Positions 7,497 to 15,440 of a stretch of 64,000 nucleotides of DNA are shown in pieces (position 1 is the stretch's first letter; each line of letters opens with the position of its first letter). This stretch comes from Flavobacterium franklandianum. GTDB taxonomy: Bacteria; Bacteroidota; Bacteroidia; Flavobacteriales; Flavobacteriaceae. The position numbers were made by a program, and so were the translations under genes. The notes beneath the pieces are model-generated. The model saw only the letters and a list, made by a program, of their open reading frames with translations, searched no databases and was not told where the DNA came from. The stretch is taken from assembly GCF_007097365.1 (NCBI RefSeq), contig NZ_VJZR01000001.1:248001-312000 (forward strand), written 5' to 3'.

Positions 7497-10310
7497 TTAT
7501 AAGTTTACGTATAAATTTACGAAATAAGTTCTTCCGTATCCGTAGAAAAATCTGGGTGCAAAAGCTGGAGTTCCGCTAGAAATATCTTGATTTACTTCTC
7601 TGAAATTTGCATTTCTTGCTTGTTCGAAACCGCCAGTTTTGTAAACAACATCAAAGACATTATTTATAGAGGCAAATAAACCAAACGTTGTATTATTAAT
7701 TTTCCAAGATTTTCCGCCTACTAAGTTTATCAAAGTAAAATCATCAAAACGCTTTTGTTTTAGTAATTCTTTTGCACGAGCATCTGTTGCTTCGGGAAAA
7801 GGCAAGTCTAAACCATAAGGGTCTTGTGGGTTTTTAAAAAAGTTGTCGGTTCTCAAAAGCGCAGATACATCTAAATAATTATTGGCTAGATAGTTTGCAT
7901 TGGCACCAATCCACCAAAATTTTGGATCTCTATATTCAATACCAACAGAAGTAGCAGTTTGAGGTCCGCCTGCTAACCTGTACCCTTTTAATTTTGCAGT
8001 CCCAAAATCAAGGGTAGGATTAGTATTTGTTGGACTAGCTAGGTTATCATTATTTAATGATACAGAAGGATTATTATTATAGGTGTATTCTCCATAAGCA
8101 GCATTAGCTGTTAATTTAATGGTTGATGTAATTTGGTATTCCATTCCTAGTTCAGCACCAATATTTAATTTTTCTATATTAGTAGTAGTTTCAGCAACAA
8201 ATGCATCACCACCGTCGCCGCCATCATCGTCAAAAATTCCTTCTCCAAAGAAAAATGATGTTTCGGTGGCATTCTTAATATTGGTATAATAAGCAGTTAT
8301 TCTGGATTTGAATTTTGGAGTACGCACAATATAACTTGCATCCATACTTGCAATACTCTCTCCAGTTAGCCCTTCGATAGAATTATTATTTAGACGAGCG
8401 TTTGGAAAAACATTTCTTAAAGAGGGCGCTTTTGTGAGGTAAGCTGCATTATAAGTAAGATATTGTTTCCCCGAAATTTTATAAGTTAATCCGCCTTTAA
8501 ATCCAAAGTTTTCGAAAACATATTTAGCGCCTTTCCCAAACGAATTAGTTGGATATAAACCATTTTTGTATAAACCCTCTCTTTGATATTCTGTTCTAAC
8601 AAATGTTTGTGCCATATAAAAATCAATTTTTTTATAGTTAAATTTGAATTGTGTAAAAGCATCAAATGTGTTGGCTAGTAAATTATAATTGTATGCAAAG
8701 GCATTACCCTCTACAACTCTTCTTTGAGGATTATTTAGATCAGATTCTTGCTCTAGTCCTACTTGAAAATTATCATAATCTTGATAATATTGACCACCAA
8801 GCAAATCTAACAAGTTAGCAAAATTATGAGAATTCAATTTTCTAAAAGTTGCACCTGCATTCATAATAATATGATCGGCTAGTTGCGAATTTAAAATGGA
8901 GTTTGCCGTCCAAACTTTATCGTCTGTTCTATCCTCATACAATATATAAGCACTGTGCCCGTCTGAAGTTTTGTTTGCTTCGTACAATTGTAACCAGTCA
9001 ATTTGTCTATTGTTCAAGAAATTGTTTCTTGAGGCTATTCCATTGGTAATATTTTCCGGACTATTTCCTTGAAAATCAGTATAGTCGTCTAGATTGTATT
9101 GTGAAGTATAAAAACTTGGTAAATTTCCATAATAAGTAGGATCAGGATTGCCAGAACCTTGGTTGTCAATTCTACTGTTTCCTATTTTACCAAATTGATG
9201 TGTTATGCTTGTATTTAAATTTGTTTTATCTGATATTTTCCAAAAATGGTTTAGCATTAATATTGGTTCTTCAACATCTTTATCTCTTGAGTTTCTTTTT
9301 TTACCATCCTGGTAACCCCAATAAGAATTGTATTTTTCACCAACAAGTTGTGTAACTTCATCTGAATTAGGAGAACTTTTTCCTCTACTATTTTCAGCAT
9401 AAATAGTGGTAAAGTTTAACGAATGATGGCCATTAAATTTCTTTTCAATACTTGCAAAAAGTGAATTTGCACTGTAATCTGTTCCTTCAAAGTAACCCTC
9501 TTGAGCCCATCTTCTTGAAGCTGATATAACATAAGCCCATCCGTCTTTATTCAGTCCAGAAGCATGAGTTGCCATAGTTCGCCAGTTGTAATTGGTGTTA
9601 GTTCCAGAAAATGAAATTCTAGTACCTGGTCTGTATATAGATGCTCTAGTATTAATTTCTTGAGTTCCTAAAATCCCACCAAAAGTATAATCTGAGGGAG
9701 CGGTTCCCATCGAAAATTCTTGATTTCTTGTAGCATCATTCAATCCTCCCCAATTACTCCATTGCGGTCTTCCATCATATATTTTATTCATCATAACGCC
9801 ATTTATCATTGTGGTAGCGTTTTCATTATCTAGTCCACGAATTCTAAAACGAGCCTGACCCCAATTGAATGCGGCGGCTTGCTGAAAAACATCTCGTGAG
9901 GATTGCAAAAGTCCCGATGTACTTTCTGATCCACTATTATCATCACCTAAATCGCTTTCCGTAATTGTAATTAAACTCAGTTGTTGCTCTATAGTTTGAT
10001 CTTCTTCTAAAGTTACTGTGCCTAAATCAAGTAATTGTCCTTCTGTTATTTCAACTTGAAGTAATTGATCTTTGTAACCGTTTGTTCTAATTCGTATTAA
10101 TTGATTTCCAACTTCTACTTTGTCAAAAGAGAATTTTCCATTTGAATCTGAAAGTTGGGTTAAATTTGTGTTTTGTATCGATACAATAACACTTTGCAAG
10201 GGGTTTTGTGTTTTTGAATCGACAACTTTACCAGTAAATCCGGTATTTGTTTGTCCAAAAGCAAACACTATTTGCAAGACAAATAATGTACTAAAAATAG
10301 TTTTTTTCAT
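7497..10310 (-). CDS. TonB-dependent outer-membrane receptor with N-terminal carboxypeptidase-regulatory-like domain
   Basis: A 937-residue outer-membrane transporter. It has a signal peptide (1-19), a CarboxypepD_reg-like domain at about 22-105 (GFTGKVVDSKTQNPLQSV, NTNLTQLSDSNGKFSFDKV), a plug with FRIRGLDNENATTMINGV, and a long aromatic-rich barrel ending in YFVNLYVNL. It lacks the SusC signature found in the two SusC genes of this window, so it is a classical receptor with surface lipoproteins rather than a SusCD pair. It is first in the operon TonB receptor, choice-of-anchor J, DUF5689, endonuclease I, and is transcribed divergently from a secreted phosphatase/nuclease gene. The ligand is unknown; nucleic-acid fragments are a reasonable guess from the neighbours. 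Confidence 0.92.
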   Translation of the reverse strand: MKKTIFSTLFVLQIVFAFGQTNTGFTGKVVDSKTQNPLQSVIVSIQNTNLTQLSDSNGKFSFDKVEVGNQLIRIRTNGYKDQLLQVEITEGQLLDLGTVTLEEDQTIEQQLSLITITESDLGDDNSGSESTSGLLQSSRDVFQQAAAFNWGQARFRIRGLDNENATTMINGVMMNKIYDGRPQWSNWGGLNDATRNQEFSMGTAPSDYTFGGILGTQEINTRASIYRPGTRISFSGTNTNYNWRTMATHASGLNKDGWAYVISASRRWAQEGYFEGTDYSANSLFASIEKKFNGHHSLNFTTIYAENSRGKSSPNSDEVTQLVGEKYNSYWGYQDGKKRNSRDKDVEEPILMLNHFWKISDKTNLNTSITHQFGKIGNSRIDNQGSGNPDPTYYGNLPSFYTSQYNLDDYTDFQGNSPENITNGIASRNNFLNNRQIDWLQLYEANKTSDGHSAYILYEDRTDDKVWTANSILNSQLADHIIMNAGATFRKLNSHNFANLLDLLGGQYYQDYDNFQVGLEQESDLNNPQRRVVEGNAFAYNYNLLANTFDAFTQFKFNYKKIDFYMAQTFVRTEYQREGLYKNGLYPTNSFGKGAKYVFENFGFKGGLTYKISGKQYLTYNAAYLTKAPSLRNVFPNARLNNNSIEGLTGESIASMDASYIVRTPKFKSRITAYYTNIKNATETSFFFGEGIFDDDGGDGGDAFVAETTTNIEKLNIGAELGMEYQITSTIKLTANAAYGEYTYNNNPSVSLNNDNLASPTNTNPTLDFGTAKLKGYRLAGGPQTATSVGIEYRDPKFWWIGANANYLANNYLDVSALLRTDNFFKNPQDPYGLDLPFPEATDARAKELLKQKRFDDFTLINLVGGKSWKINNTTFGLFASINNVFDVVYKTGGFEQARNANFREVNQDISSGTPAFAPRFFYGYGRTYFVNLYVNL

Positions 10311-10363
10311 ATTATAATTAAAGTTAATTCATGTTGTTAAGAAATATTAATTCTTAACGATTA

Positions 10364-10371
10364 CAAAACTA
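10364..10371 (-). promoter_or_regulatory. -7 box of the TonB-receptor operon (minus strand)
   Basis: CAAAACTA reads TAGTTTTG on the minus strand, 54 bases upstream of the receptor start. It is back-to-back with the plus-strand box at 10392-10399, only 20 bases away. Confidence 0.5.
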
Positions 10372-10391
10372 CATGTATAATTATTATTACA

Positions 10392-10399
10392 TACTTTTG
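10392..10399 (+). promoter_or_regulatory. -7 box of the EEP nuclease/OB-fold operon
   Basis: TACTTTTG matches TAnnTTTG, with a predicted transcript start near 10405 and an ATG at 10445. No TTG is visible at the -33 position, which often goes with activator dependence. Confidence 0.5.
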
Positions 10400-10444
10400 C
10401 CCCTAAGTTTTTGTTAAATTTTACACTATAATAACACTAAAAAC

Positions 10445-11548
10445 ATGAGAATTAAAAATTTTATTGCTGTTTTGTTAGTCTTCTGTTCGCTAACAGAAGC
10501 CAATGCACAGCAGAAAAAATATGTTGTCCGTACCGTTGCATTTTATAATTTCGAAAATTTATTCGACACCATCAACAATCCAAATTTTGATGAAGAATGG
10601 ACTCCAAAAGGTCTTCAGCGTTGGACTTCAGTAAAATACAAACAAAAACTAGAAAATCTTTCGACAGTTTTAATGCAAATTGGTGTCAATGACAAACAAA
10701 AAGAAGGGCCAACTTTCATAGGCGGATCAGAAATTGAAAACCGTAACGTTCTAGAAGATTTAGTAAAACATCCTAACATCTTAAAGGAGGATTATGGAAT
10801 TGTACATTTTGATTCGCCTGACAAAAGAGGGATAGATGTAGCGTTGTTGTATAAAAAGAAATATTTTAAACCCACGAGTTTCATCAACATTCCTTTGATA
10901 ATTTACAGAGGAAACGGTACTGAAAAAGAGAAAGAAACAGAAGAGGATAAAATTGATAAAGACAAAATTGAAATTGCTAATGACCACAGAGTTTACACCA
11001 GAGATATTCTTTTAGTAACTGGTTTTCTTGATGGTGAGGAAATTAATATTTTGGTAAATCACTGGCCGTCACGTTCAGGTGGAGAGAAAAAAAGCAGTCC
11101 ATTTCGGGAAGCTGCAGGAAGATTAGCTCGAAAAACGATGGATTCTATTTATAAAATCAATCCAAAAGCCAAAATTATTTTGATGGGCGATTTGAATGAC
11201 GGAACCTATAACAAAAGCGTGAAAGTTGGAATTGGAGCCAAATTAAAAAAATCGGAAGTGCAACAATTTGGCGTTTTCAATCCTTTCGAACAAATGTTTA
11301 AAGACGGAAACTCCACACTTTTTTACAGAGATTCAGGAGACATTTTCGACCAAATTATGGTTTCAGAAACCTTGATAAAAGAGGATCGGTCAACCTATCA
11401 ATACTGGAAAGCAGGAATTTACAACAAGCCATTTATGATCGAAAAATTCGGAAGATATGCTGGTTATCCTTTGCGACATTCAGAAAACGAAATAGGATAT
11501 AGCGATCACTTTCCGGTTTATATCTACTTAGTCAAAGAAGTTAAATAA
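10445..11548 (+). CDS. Secreted endonuclease/exonuclease/phosphatase-fold hydrolase
   Basis: A 367-residue protein with a signal peptide (cleavage after about residue 21, TEANAQ). The endonuclease/exonuclease/phosphatase (EEP, DNase I-like) fold motifs appear in order: FYNFENLFD, GGSEIENR, DSPDKRGIDVAL, VNHWPSR, LMGDLND and YSDHFPV. These supply the metal-binding Glu/Asp and the catalytic His residues. Family members hydrolyse phosphodiesters in nucleic acids or phospho-sugars and lipids; export and the neighbouring endonuclease I favour extracellular nucleic acids. It has no T9SS sorting domain, so it is probably periplasmic. An OB-fold gene follows 17 bases later. Confidence 0.9.
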   Translation: MRIKNFIAVLLVFCSLTEANAQQKKYVVRTVAFYNFENLFDTINNPNFDEEWTPKGLQRWTSVKYKQKLENLSTVLMQIGVNDKQKEGPTFIGGSEIENRNVLEDLVKHPNILKEDYGIVHFDSPDKRGIDVALLYKKKYFKPTSFINIPLIIYRGNGTEKEKETEEDKIDKDKIEIANDHRVYTRDILLVTGFLDGEEINILVNHWPSRSGGEKKSSPFREAAGRLARKTMDSIYKINPKAKIILMGDLNDGTYNKSVKVGIGAKLKKSEVQQFGVFNPFEQMFKDGNSTLFYRDSGDIFDQIMVSETLIKEDRSTYQYWKAGIYNKPFMIEKFGRYAGYPLRHSENEIGYSDHFPVYIYLVKEVK

Positions 11549-11565
11549 TTTAAAAAATTCACAAA

Positions 11566-11931
11566 ATGAAAAATATAGTAACCGCCTTTCTTTTCGTATT
11601 TTCAATCCATTGTTTTTCACAAGACACCATTACAACTGCAAAAGTCAAAGATTATATAGACAAAGAAGTTTGTGTAGTGGGCAAAGTAGTTTCCTTTAAA
11701 CTCGCCGCCGAGGGCAAAAACACCAATTACATCAACATCGACAAACCCTATCCCGAAAGCGTTTTTACAGTAGTAATTGGTAACAGTTATCTCGAAAAGC
11801 TGAACATCAAAATCGAAGACTTGAAAGACAAAACCATTTACATAAAAGGTAAAATCACAACCTATAAAAACGACCCAAAACAAATTCCACAAATTTACAA
11901 TCCAATAAGTATTGCGGTGAAAAAAGAGTGA
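11566..11931 (+). CDS. Exported OB-fold protein
   Basis: A 121-residue protein with a signal peptide (1-18, FSIHCFS). The rest looks like a single OB fold: DKEVCVVGKVVSFK, NYINIDKPYPESVFTVVIGN, LKDKTIYIKGKITTYKNDPKQIPQI, PISIAV. Stand-alone exported OB proteins of this kind often accompany secreted nucleases and DUF5689 proteins, and the fold commonly binds single-stranded nucleic acid. It is the second gene of the operon with the EEP-fold hydrolase. Binding of nucleic acid is an inference. Confidence 0.8.
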   Translation: MKNIVTAFLFVFSIHCFSQDTITTAKVKDYIDKEVCVVGKVVSFKLAAEGKNTNYINIDKPYPESVFTVVIGNSYLEKLNIKIEDLKDKTIYIKGKITTYKNDPKQIPQIYNPISIAVKKE

Positions 11932-12041
11932 TTTTTTGACTTTTAAAATTCAATATTCAACCATTATTTTAAAAAATATTATAAAATTAGTCAGACCTTT
12001 TAAATTAAGAAAGAATTAAGTTTTTTTGCTGTTTAAAAGGC

Positions 12042-12165
12042 TACTTTTGCCAAAATTAAATTTTAGCATCCACCATGGACGATTATTATTCGAAGAAAAC
12101 AAATCACGAACAGGAATAATCGTTGCCTGATGTAAGCGATATTCCTAAAAACATCGCATTGCATT
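12042..12165 (+). promoter_or_regulatory. Promoter and structured leader of the CorA-type gene, with a 14-codon reading frame
   Basis: TACTTTTG at 12042-12049 is a -7 box. The leader then holds a 14-codon frame (12075-12119, peptide MDDYYSKKTNHEQE). It also holds a perfect 9-base stem, ACGATTATT at 12079-12087 with AATAATCGT at 12115-12123. A second stem, GCGAT at 12136-12140 with ATCGC at 12153-12157, competes with GATGT at 12129-12133 pairing ACATC at 12151-12155. The arrangement recalls leader-peptide control of magnesium transporter genes. No known riboswitch class is recognised. Confidence 0.4.
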
Positions 12166-13092
12166 ATGATTACCTATTACAAAAACAACAAAGGTTTAAC
12201 TCAAACCGAAAACCGTGAAGAAAACTGCTGGATTAATGTAGTTTGTCCCACAAAAGAAGAAACCAAATTTCTGCTCAAAGAACTCCAAATTCCAGAAGAC
12301 TTTTATAATGACATCGAAGATATCGACGAACGTCCCCGTATCGAATTTGAAAACGGTTGGACGCTTATTATTCTTCGAATTCCATTCAAAAGCAACGATC
12401 CAAAACTACCGTTCAACACAGCGCCATTGGGTTTAATGTTCAAAGATGATATTTTTATTTCTCTTTGTTTTCATCAAACCGACATCCTTTCGGACTTTGT
12501 TTTATATACCAAACGCAAGAAAATTACAATCGAAAATGACTTTGATCTAGTATTAAAATTATTACTGTCTTCCAGCATTTGGTTCTTGAAATACCTTAAA
12601 CAAATCAATCAACGAATCAAACTTGCCGAAGACAACCTCGAAGAATCCATCAAAAACGAAGAGCTTCAAGCCTTGTGGCAAATAGAAAAATGTTTGGTGT
12701 TTTTCGTGACTTCACTAAAAGGAAATGACGTTTTATTTCGCAGAATCAAAAATTTAAAAGCCCACAAAGATACTTACGACCTAGAATTGCTCGAAGATGT
12801 CGAAATCGAATTGCGTCAGGCCGAAGAAACAACCAGTATCTACAGCAACATCTTAACCGGAATGATGGATGCGTATGCGTCTGTAATTTCGAACAATTTG
12901 AACGTAATAATGAAAAGGCTGACCTCGATATCCATCATTTTGATGATCCCAACGTTAGTCGCCAGTTTATACGGAATGAATGTGCCCAATAATTTTCAGG
13001 AAAACCCATTCGGATTTTGGATCGTGTTGTCCATTTCCCTATCCATCTCGGTTTTAGGCGTATTTTTGTTCAAGAAAAAGAATATGTTTTAG
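12166..13092 (+). CDS. CorA family divalent-cation transporter
   Basis: A 308-residue inner-membrane channel of the CorA type, which carries Mg2+ (sometimes Co2+, Ni2+ or Zn2+) as a pentamer. The N-terminal cytosolic domain (about 1-235) has the conserved IEDIDERPRIE region and the long helix. Two membrane segments follow at about 251-269 and 283-302. The signature YGMNVP (Gly270-Met271-Asn272) sits at the end of the first one, and the basic tail KKKNMF follows the second. Length is normal. It stands alone between the scavenging locus and the ALDH gene. Ion choice cannot be read from the sequence. Confidence 0.93.
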   Translation: MITYYKNNKGLTQTENREENCWINVVCPTKEETKFLLKELQIPEDFYNDIEDIDERPRIEFENGWTLIILRIPFKSNDPKLPFNTAPLGLMFKDDIFISLCFHQTDILSDFVLYTKRKKITIENDFDLVLKLLLSSSIWFLKYLKQINQRIKLAEDNLEESIKNEELQALWQIEKCLVFFVTSLKGNDVLFRRIKNLKAHKDTYDLELLEDVEIELRQAEETTSIYSNILTGMMDAYASVISNNLNVIMKRLTSISIILMIPTLVASLYGMNVPNNFQENPFGFWIVLSISLSISVLGVFLFKKKNMF

Positions 13093-13102
13093 ATTTTTTT
13101 CA

Positions 13103-13235
13103 AGAGCTAATCCCGCTTTTCGTAGCAAACGAAGTTCACTGAACACCGCTGAAAATCAATTTTTAGTGAAGTAATCTTGTTCCAGAAAGACTATTTTTTT
13201 TCACAAGGATTTTCACTTCAGTCGGGGCTAAAAAA
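13103..13235. repeat. Degenerate intergenic element with imperfect inverted ends
   Basis: The spacer begins with AGAGCTAATCCCGCTT and ends with CTTCAGTCGGGGCTAAAA, whose complement (TTTTAGCCCCGACT) resembles the first end. From memory, similar GCTAATCCCGC...GGGGCTAAAA stretches recur between genes in Flavobacterium. No coding frame is seen. Confidence 0.4.
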
Positions 13236-13332
13236 CCTGGCTACATTCCAAACCTTTATGAAGTTTTTTTTCTTTTTTAAAAGTGAACACCCTGAAACTT
13301 TAGGTTTTCTTTACAATCTCAACAGAATACAA

Positions 13333-13340
13333 TATATTTG
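13333..13340 (+). promoter_or_regulatory. -7 box of the aldehyde dehydrogenase gene
   Basis: TATATTTG matches TAnnTTTG, 36 bases upstream of the ATG at 13377. Confidence 0.5.
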
Positions 13341-13376
13341 TAAATAAATATAACAATTCTAACTCATAAAGTTACG

Positions 13377-14924
13377 ATGATAACAATTGCCAATCAATTC
13401 GGAATAGAATTAGCCCTAAAACAATTGGGTATTGAAGCCTTAAACGAAGGGACTTCGACAGGAGCAAACAATTTTGCCAACGGAAAAATCATCGAAAGCT
13501 ATTCGCCAGCCGACGGAGCTTTAATAGCCAAAGTAAAAACTTCGACCAAAGAAGATTACGAAAGCGCCATGCAAAAAGCTTCCGAAGCATTCTTAGAATG
13601 GCGATTAATTCCAGCGCCAAGAAGAGGAGAAATCGTTCGTCAAATGGGTGACGAATTGCGAAAATTCAAAGAGCCTTTAGGAAAATTGGTTTCTTACGAA
13701 ATGGGAAAAAGTCTTCAGGAAGGTTACGGCGAAGTTCAGGAAATGATAGACATTTGTGATTTTGCAGTAGGATTATCACGTCAATTATACGGATTAACCA
13801 TGCATTCAGAACGTCCAATGCATAGAATGTACGAGCAATACCATCCAATTGGACATGTTGGAATTATTTCAGCATTTAATTTTCCTGTTGCCGTTTGGAG
13901 CTGGAATGCAATGATAGCATTTGTTTGCGGCGATGTTGCCATTTGGAAACCCAGTTCAAAAGTGCCTTTGTGTGGCATTGCTTGTCAAAACATTATCAAA
14001 ACAGTTCTCCAAAGAAACAATGTCCCCGAAGGTGTAAGCTGCTTGGTAACCGGAAATGAATCGGGAAATTTAATCAATAATGACCACAGAATTTCTTTGG
14101 TTTCTTTTACAGGATCCACCCGAATTGGGCGTCACGTATCCAAAACTGTTGCAGAGCGTTTTGGAAATACCATTCTCGAATTAGGAGGAAATAATGCCAT
14201 AATTGTTTCGGAACACGCTGATATCAGTATGGTTTTAGTTGGAGCTGTTTTTGGAGCCGTTGGAACTGCAGGACAACGTTGTACTTCGACTCGCCGTTTA
14301 ATTATTCACGAAAGTGTGTATGACAAAACCATCAGCGTTTTGAAAAATGCCTACAGCCAATTGAAAATTGGAAATCCATTGGACGAAAACAACCACGTTG
14401 GACCACTTATCGATAAAGGAGCTGTTCAGGATTATTTGGATGCCATTGAAAAAGCTAAACAAGAGGGAGCTACTATAATTGTTGATGGCGGAGTTGTTGA
14501 AGGAATAGGATTCGAAAGCGGATGTTATGTTAAACCGTGTATTATTGAAGCCGAAAATCATTTTGAAATCGTTCAAACCGAAACTTTTGCTCCCATTTTA
14601 TATGTAATGAAATACAAAACAATTGAAGAAGCGATTGCGATGCAAAACGGAGTTCCACAAGGACTTTCGTCTTCGATTTTCACCAATAATATGCGCGAAA
14701 TGGAATTATTCCTTTCGCAATCGGGCTCGGATTGTGGTATTGCCAATGTAAATATTGGAACTTCAGGTGCAGAAATTGGCGGGGCTTTTGGTGGTGAAAA
14801 AGAAACAGGTGGTGGGCGCGAATCCGGTTCCGATGCTTGGAAAGCCTATATGCGAAGACAAACCAATACTATCAATTACGGAACGCAATTGCCATTGGCA
14901 CAAGGAATAAAATTCGATTTGTAA
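13377..14924 (+). CDS. ALDH7-type aldehyde dehydrogenase (aminoadipate/piperideine-6-carboxylate dehydrogenase-like)
   Basis: A 515-residue NAD(P)-dependent aldehyde dehydrogenase. The catalytic Cys302 lies in TAGQRCTSTRR and the general-base Glu268 in ILELGGNNA. The cofactor loop FTGSTRIGRHV and the segment SAFNFPVAVWSWN are present. These sequences and the length fit the ALDH7 (antiquitin/AmaB) subfamily, which oxidises alpha-aminoadipic semialdehyde in lysine breakdown. Related enzymes also detoxify other aldehydes. It has its own promoter and a strong terminator, so it is a single-gene unit with no lysine-pathway neighbours here. The exact substrate is uncertain. Confidence 0.92.
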   Translation: MITIANQFGIELALKQLGIEALNEGTSTGANNFANGKIIESYSPADGALIAKVKTSTKEDYESAMQKASEAFLEWRLIPAPRRGEIVRQMGDELRKFKEPLGKLVSYEMGKSLQEGYGEVQEMIDICDFAVGLSRQLYGLTMHSERPMHRMYEQYHPIGHVGIISAFNFPVAVWSWNAMIAFVCGDVAIWKPSSKVPLCGIACQNIIKTVLQRNNVPEGVSCLVTGNESGNLINNDHRISLVSFTGSTRIGRHVSKTVAERFGNTILELGGNNAIIVSEHADISMVLVGAVFGAVGTAGQRCTSTRRLIIHESVYDKTISVLKNAYSQLKIGNPLDENNHVGPLIDKGAVQDYLDAIEKAKQEGATIIVDGGVVEGIGFESGCYVKPCIIEAENHFEIVQTETFAPILYVMKYKTIEEAIAMQNGVPQGLSSSIFTNNMREMELFLSQSGSDCGIANVNIGTSGAEIGGAFGGEKETGGGRESGSDAWKAYMRRQTNTINYGTQLPLAQGIKFDL

Positions 14925-14940
14925 ATAAATAAAATCATAA

Positions 14941-14977
14941 AAAAAGCGGCAAGATGTAAATTGAGCCGCTTTTTTTT
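14941..14977 (+). terminator. Strong terminator after the aldehyde dehydrogenase gene
   Basis: AAAAAGCGGC at 14941-14950 pairs with GCCGCTTTTT starting at 14965, followed by a T run. Confidence 0.9.
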
Positions 14978-15440
14978 GTTTTTCATCCAAAAAAATCTTT
15001 ACCCATTCAATTACTAGTAATTTTAATCAAAATATTTTTTTTATTTAATTTTTTTTATTTAATTTAGCATACCGGAACAGAACAGAACGAAAATAAATAT
15101 GTCAATCCTCACGATATGTTTTTTTTCGGGAGAGCAGTTAGTTAAGTTGAAGTTTTATTGGTTTTAGAAACATTCAAATAATATAAAGAAGTTTTATAGC
15201 TGTTTTTGTCAATATTTACCTGATAATTTATTAATAATGAGGCCTTGTATTGTTGATACAATGTTTTAGAAAAGCTTTTTTTAAGATATATTATTACATT
15301 TTGATATGTATTTATGAGATATAAAAAATAATTTTGTTGTCCGTTTTTTTTTTAATCATTTCACGCAAACTTTTTTTAAAATTAAAGAATTGTCGTGATT
15401 TTAATATTTAAAGTTTAATTTAGTTTACAAATTATTTATA
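14978..15440 (+). promoter_or_regulatory. Upstream region of the HTCS gene
   Basis: This is a very AT-rich spacer without a gene. TAATTTTG at 15329-15336 is a -7 box, with a TTG at 15301-15303 (25 bases upstream, slightly long), giving a leader of about 100 bases. A small tandem GAACAGAACAGAACG lies near 15074-15090. Nothing else is recognised. Confidence 0.4.
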
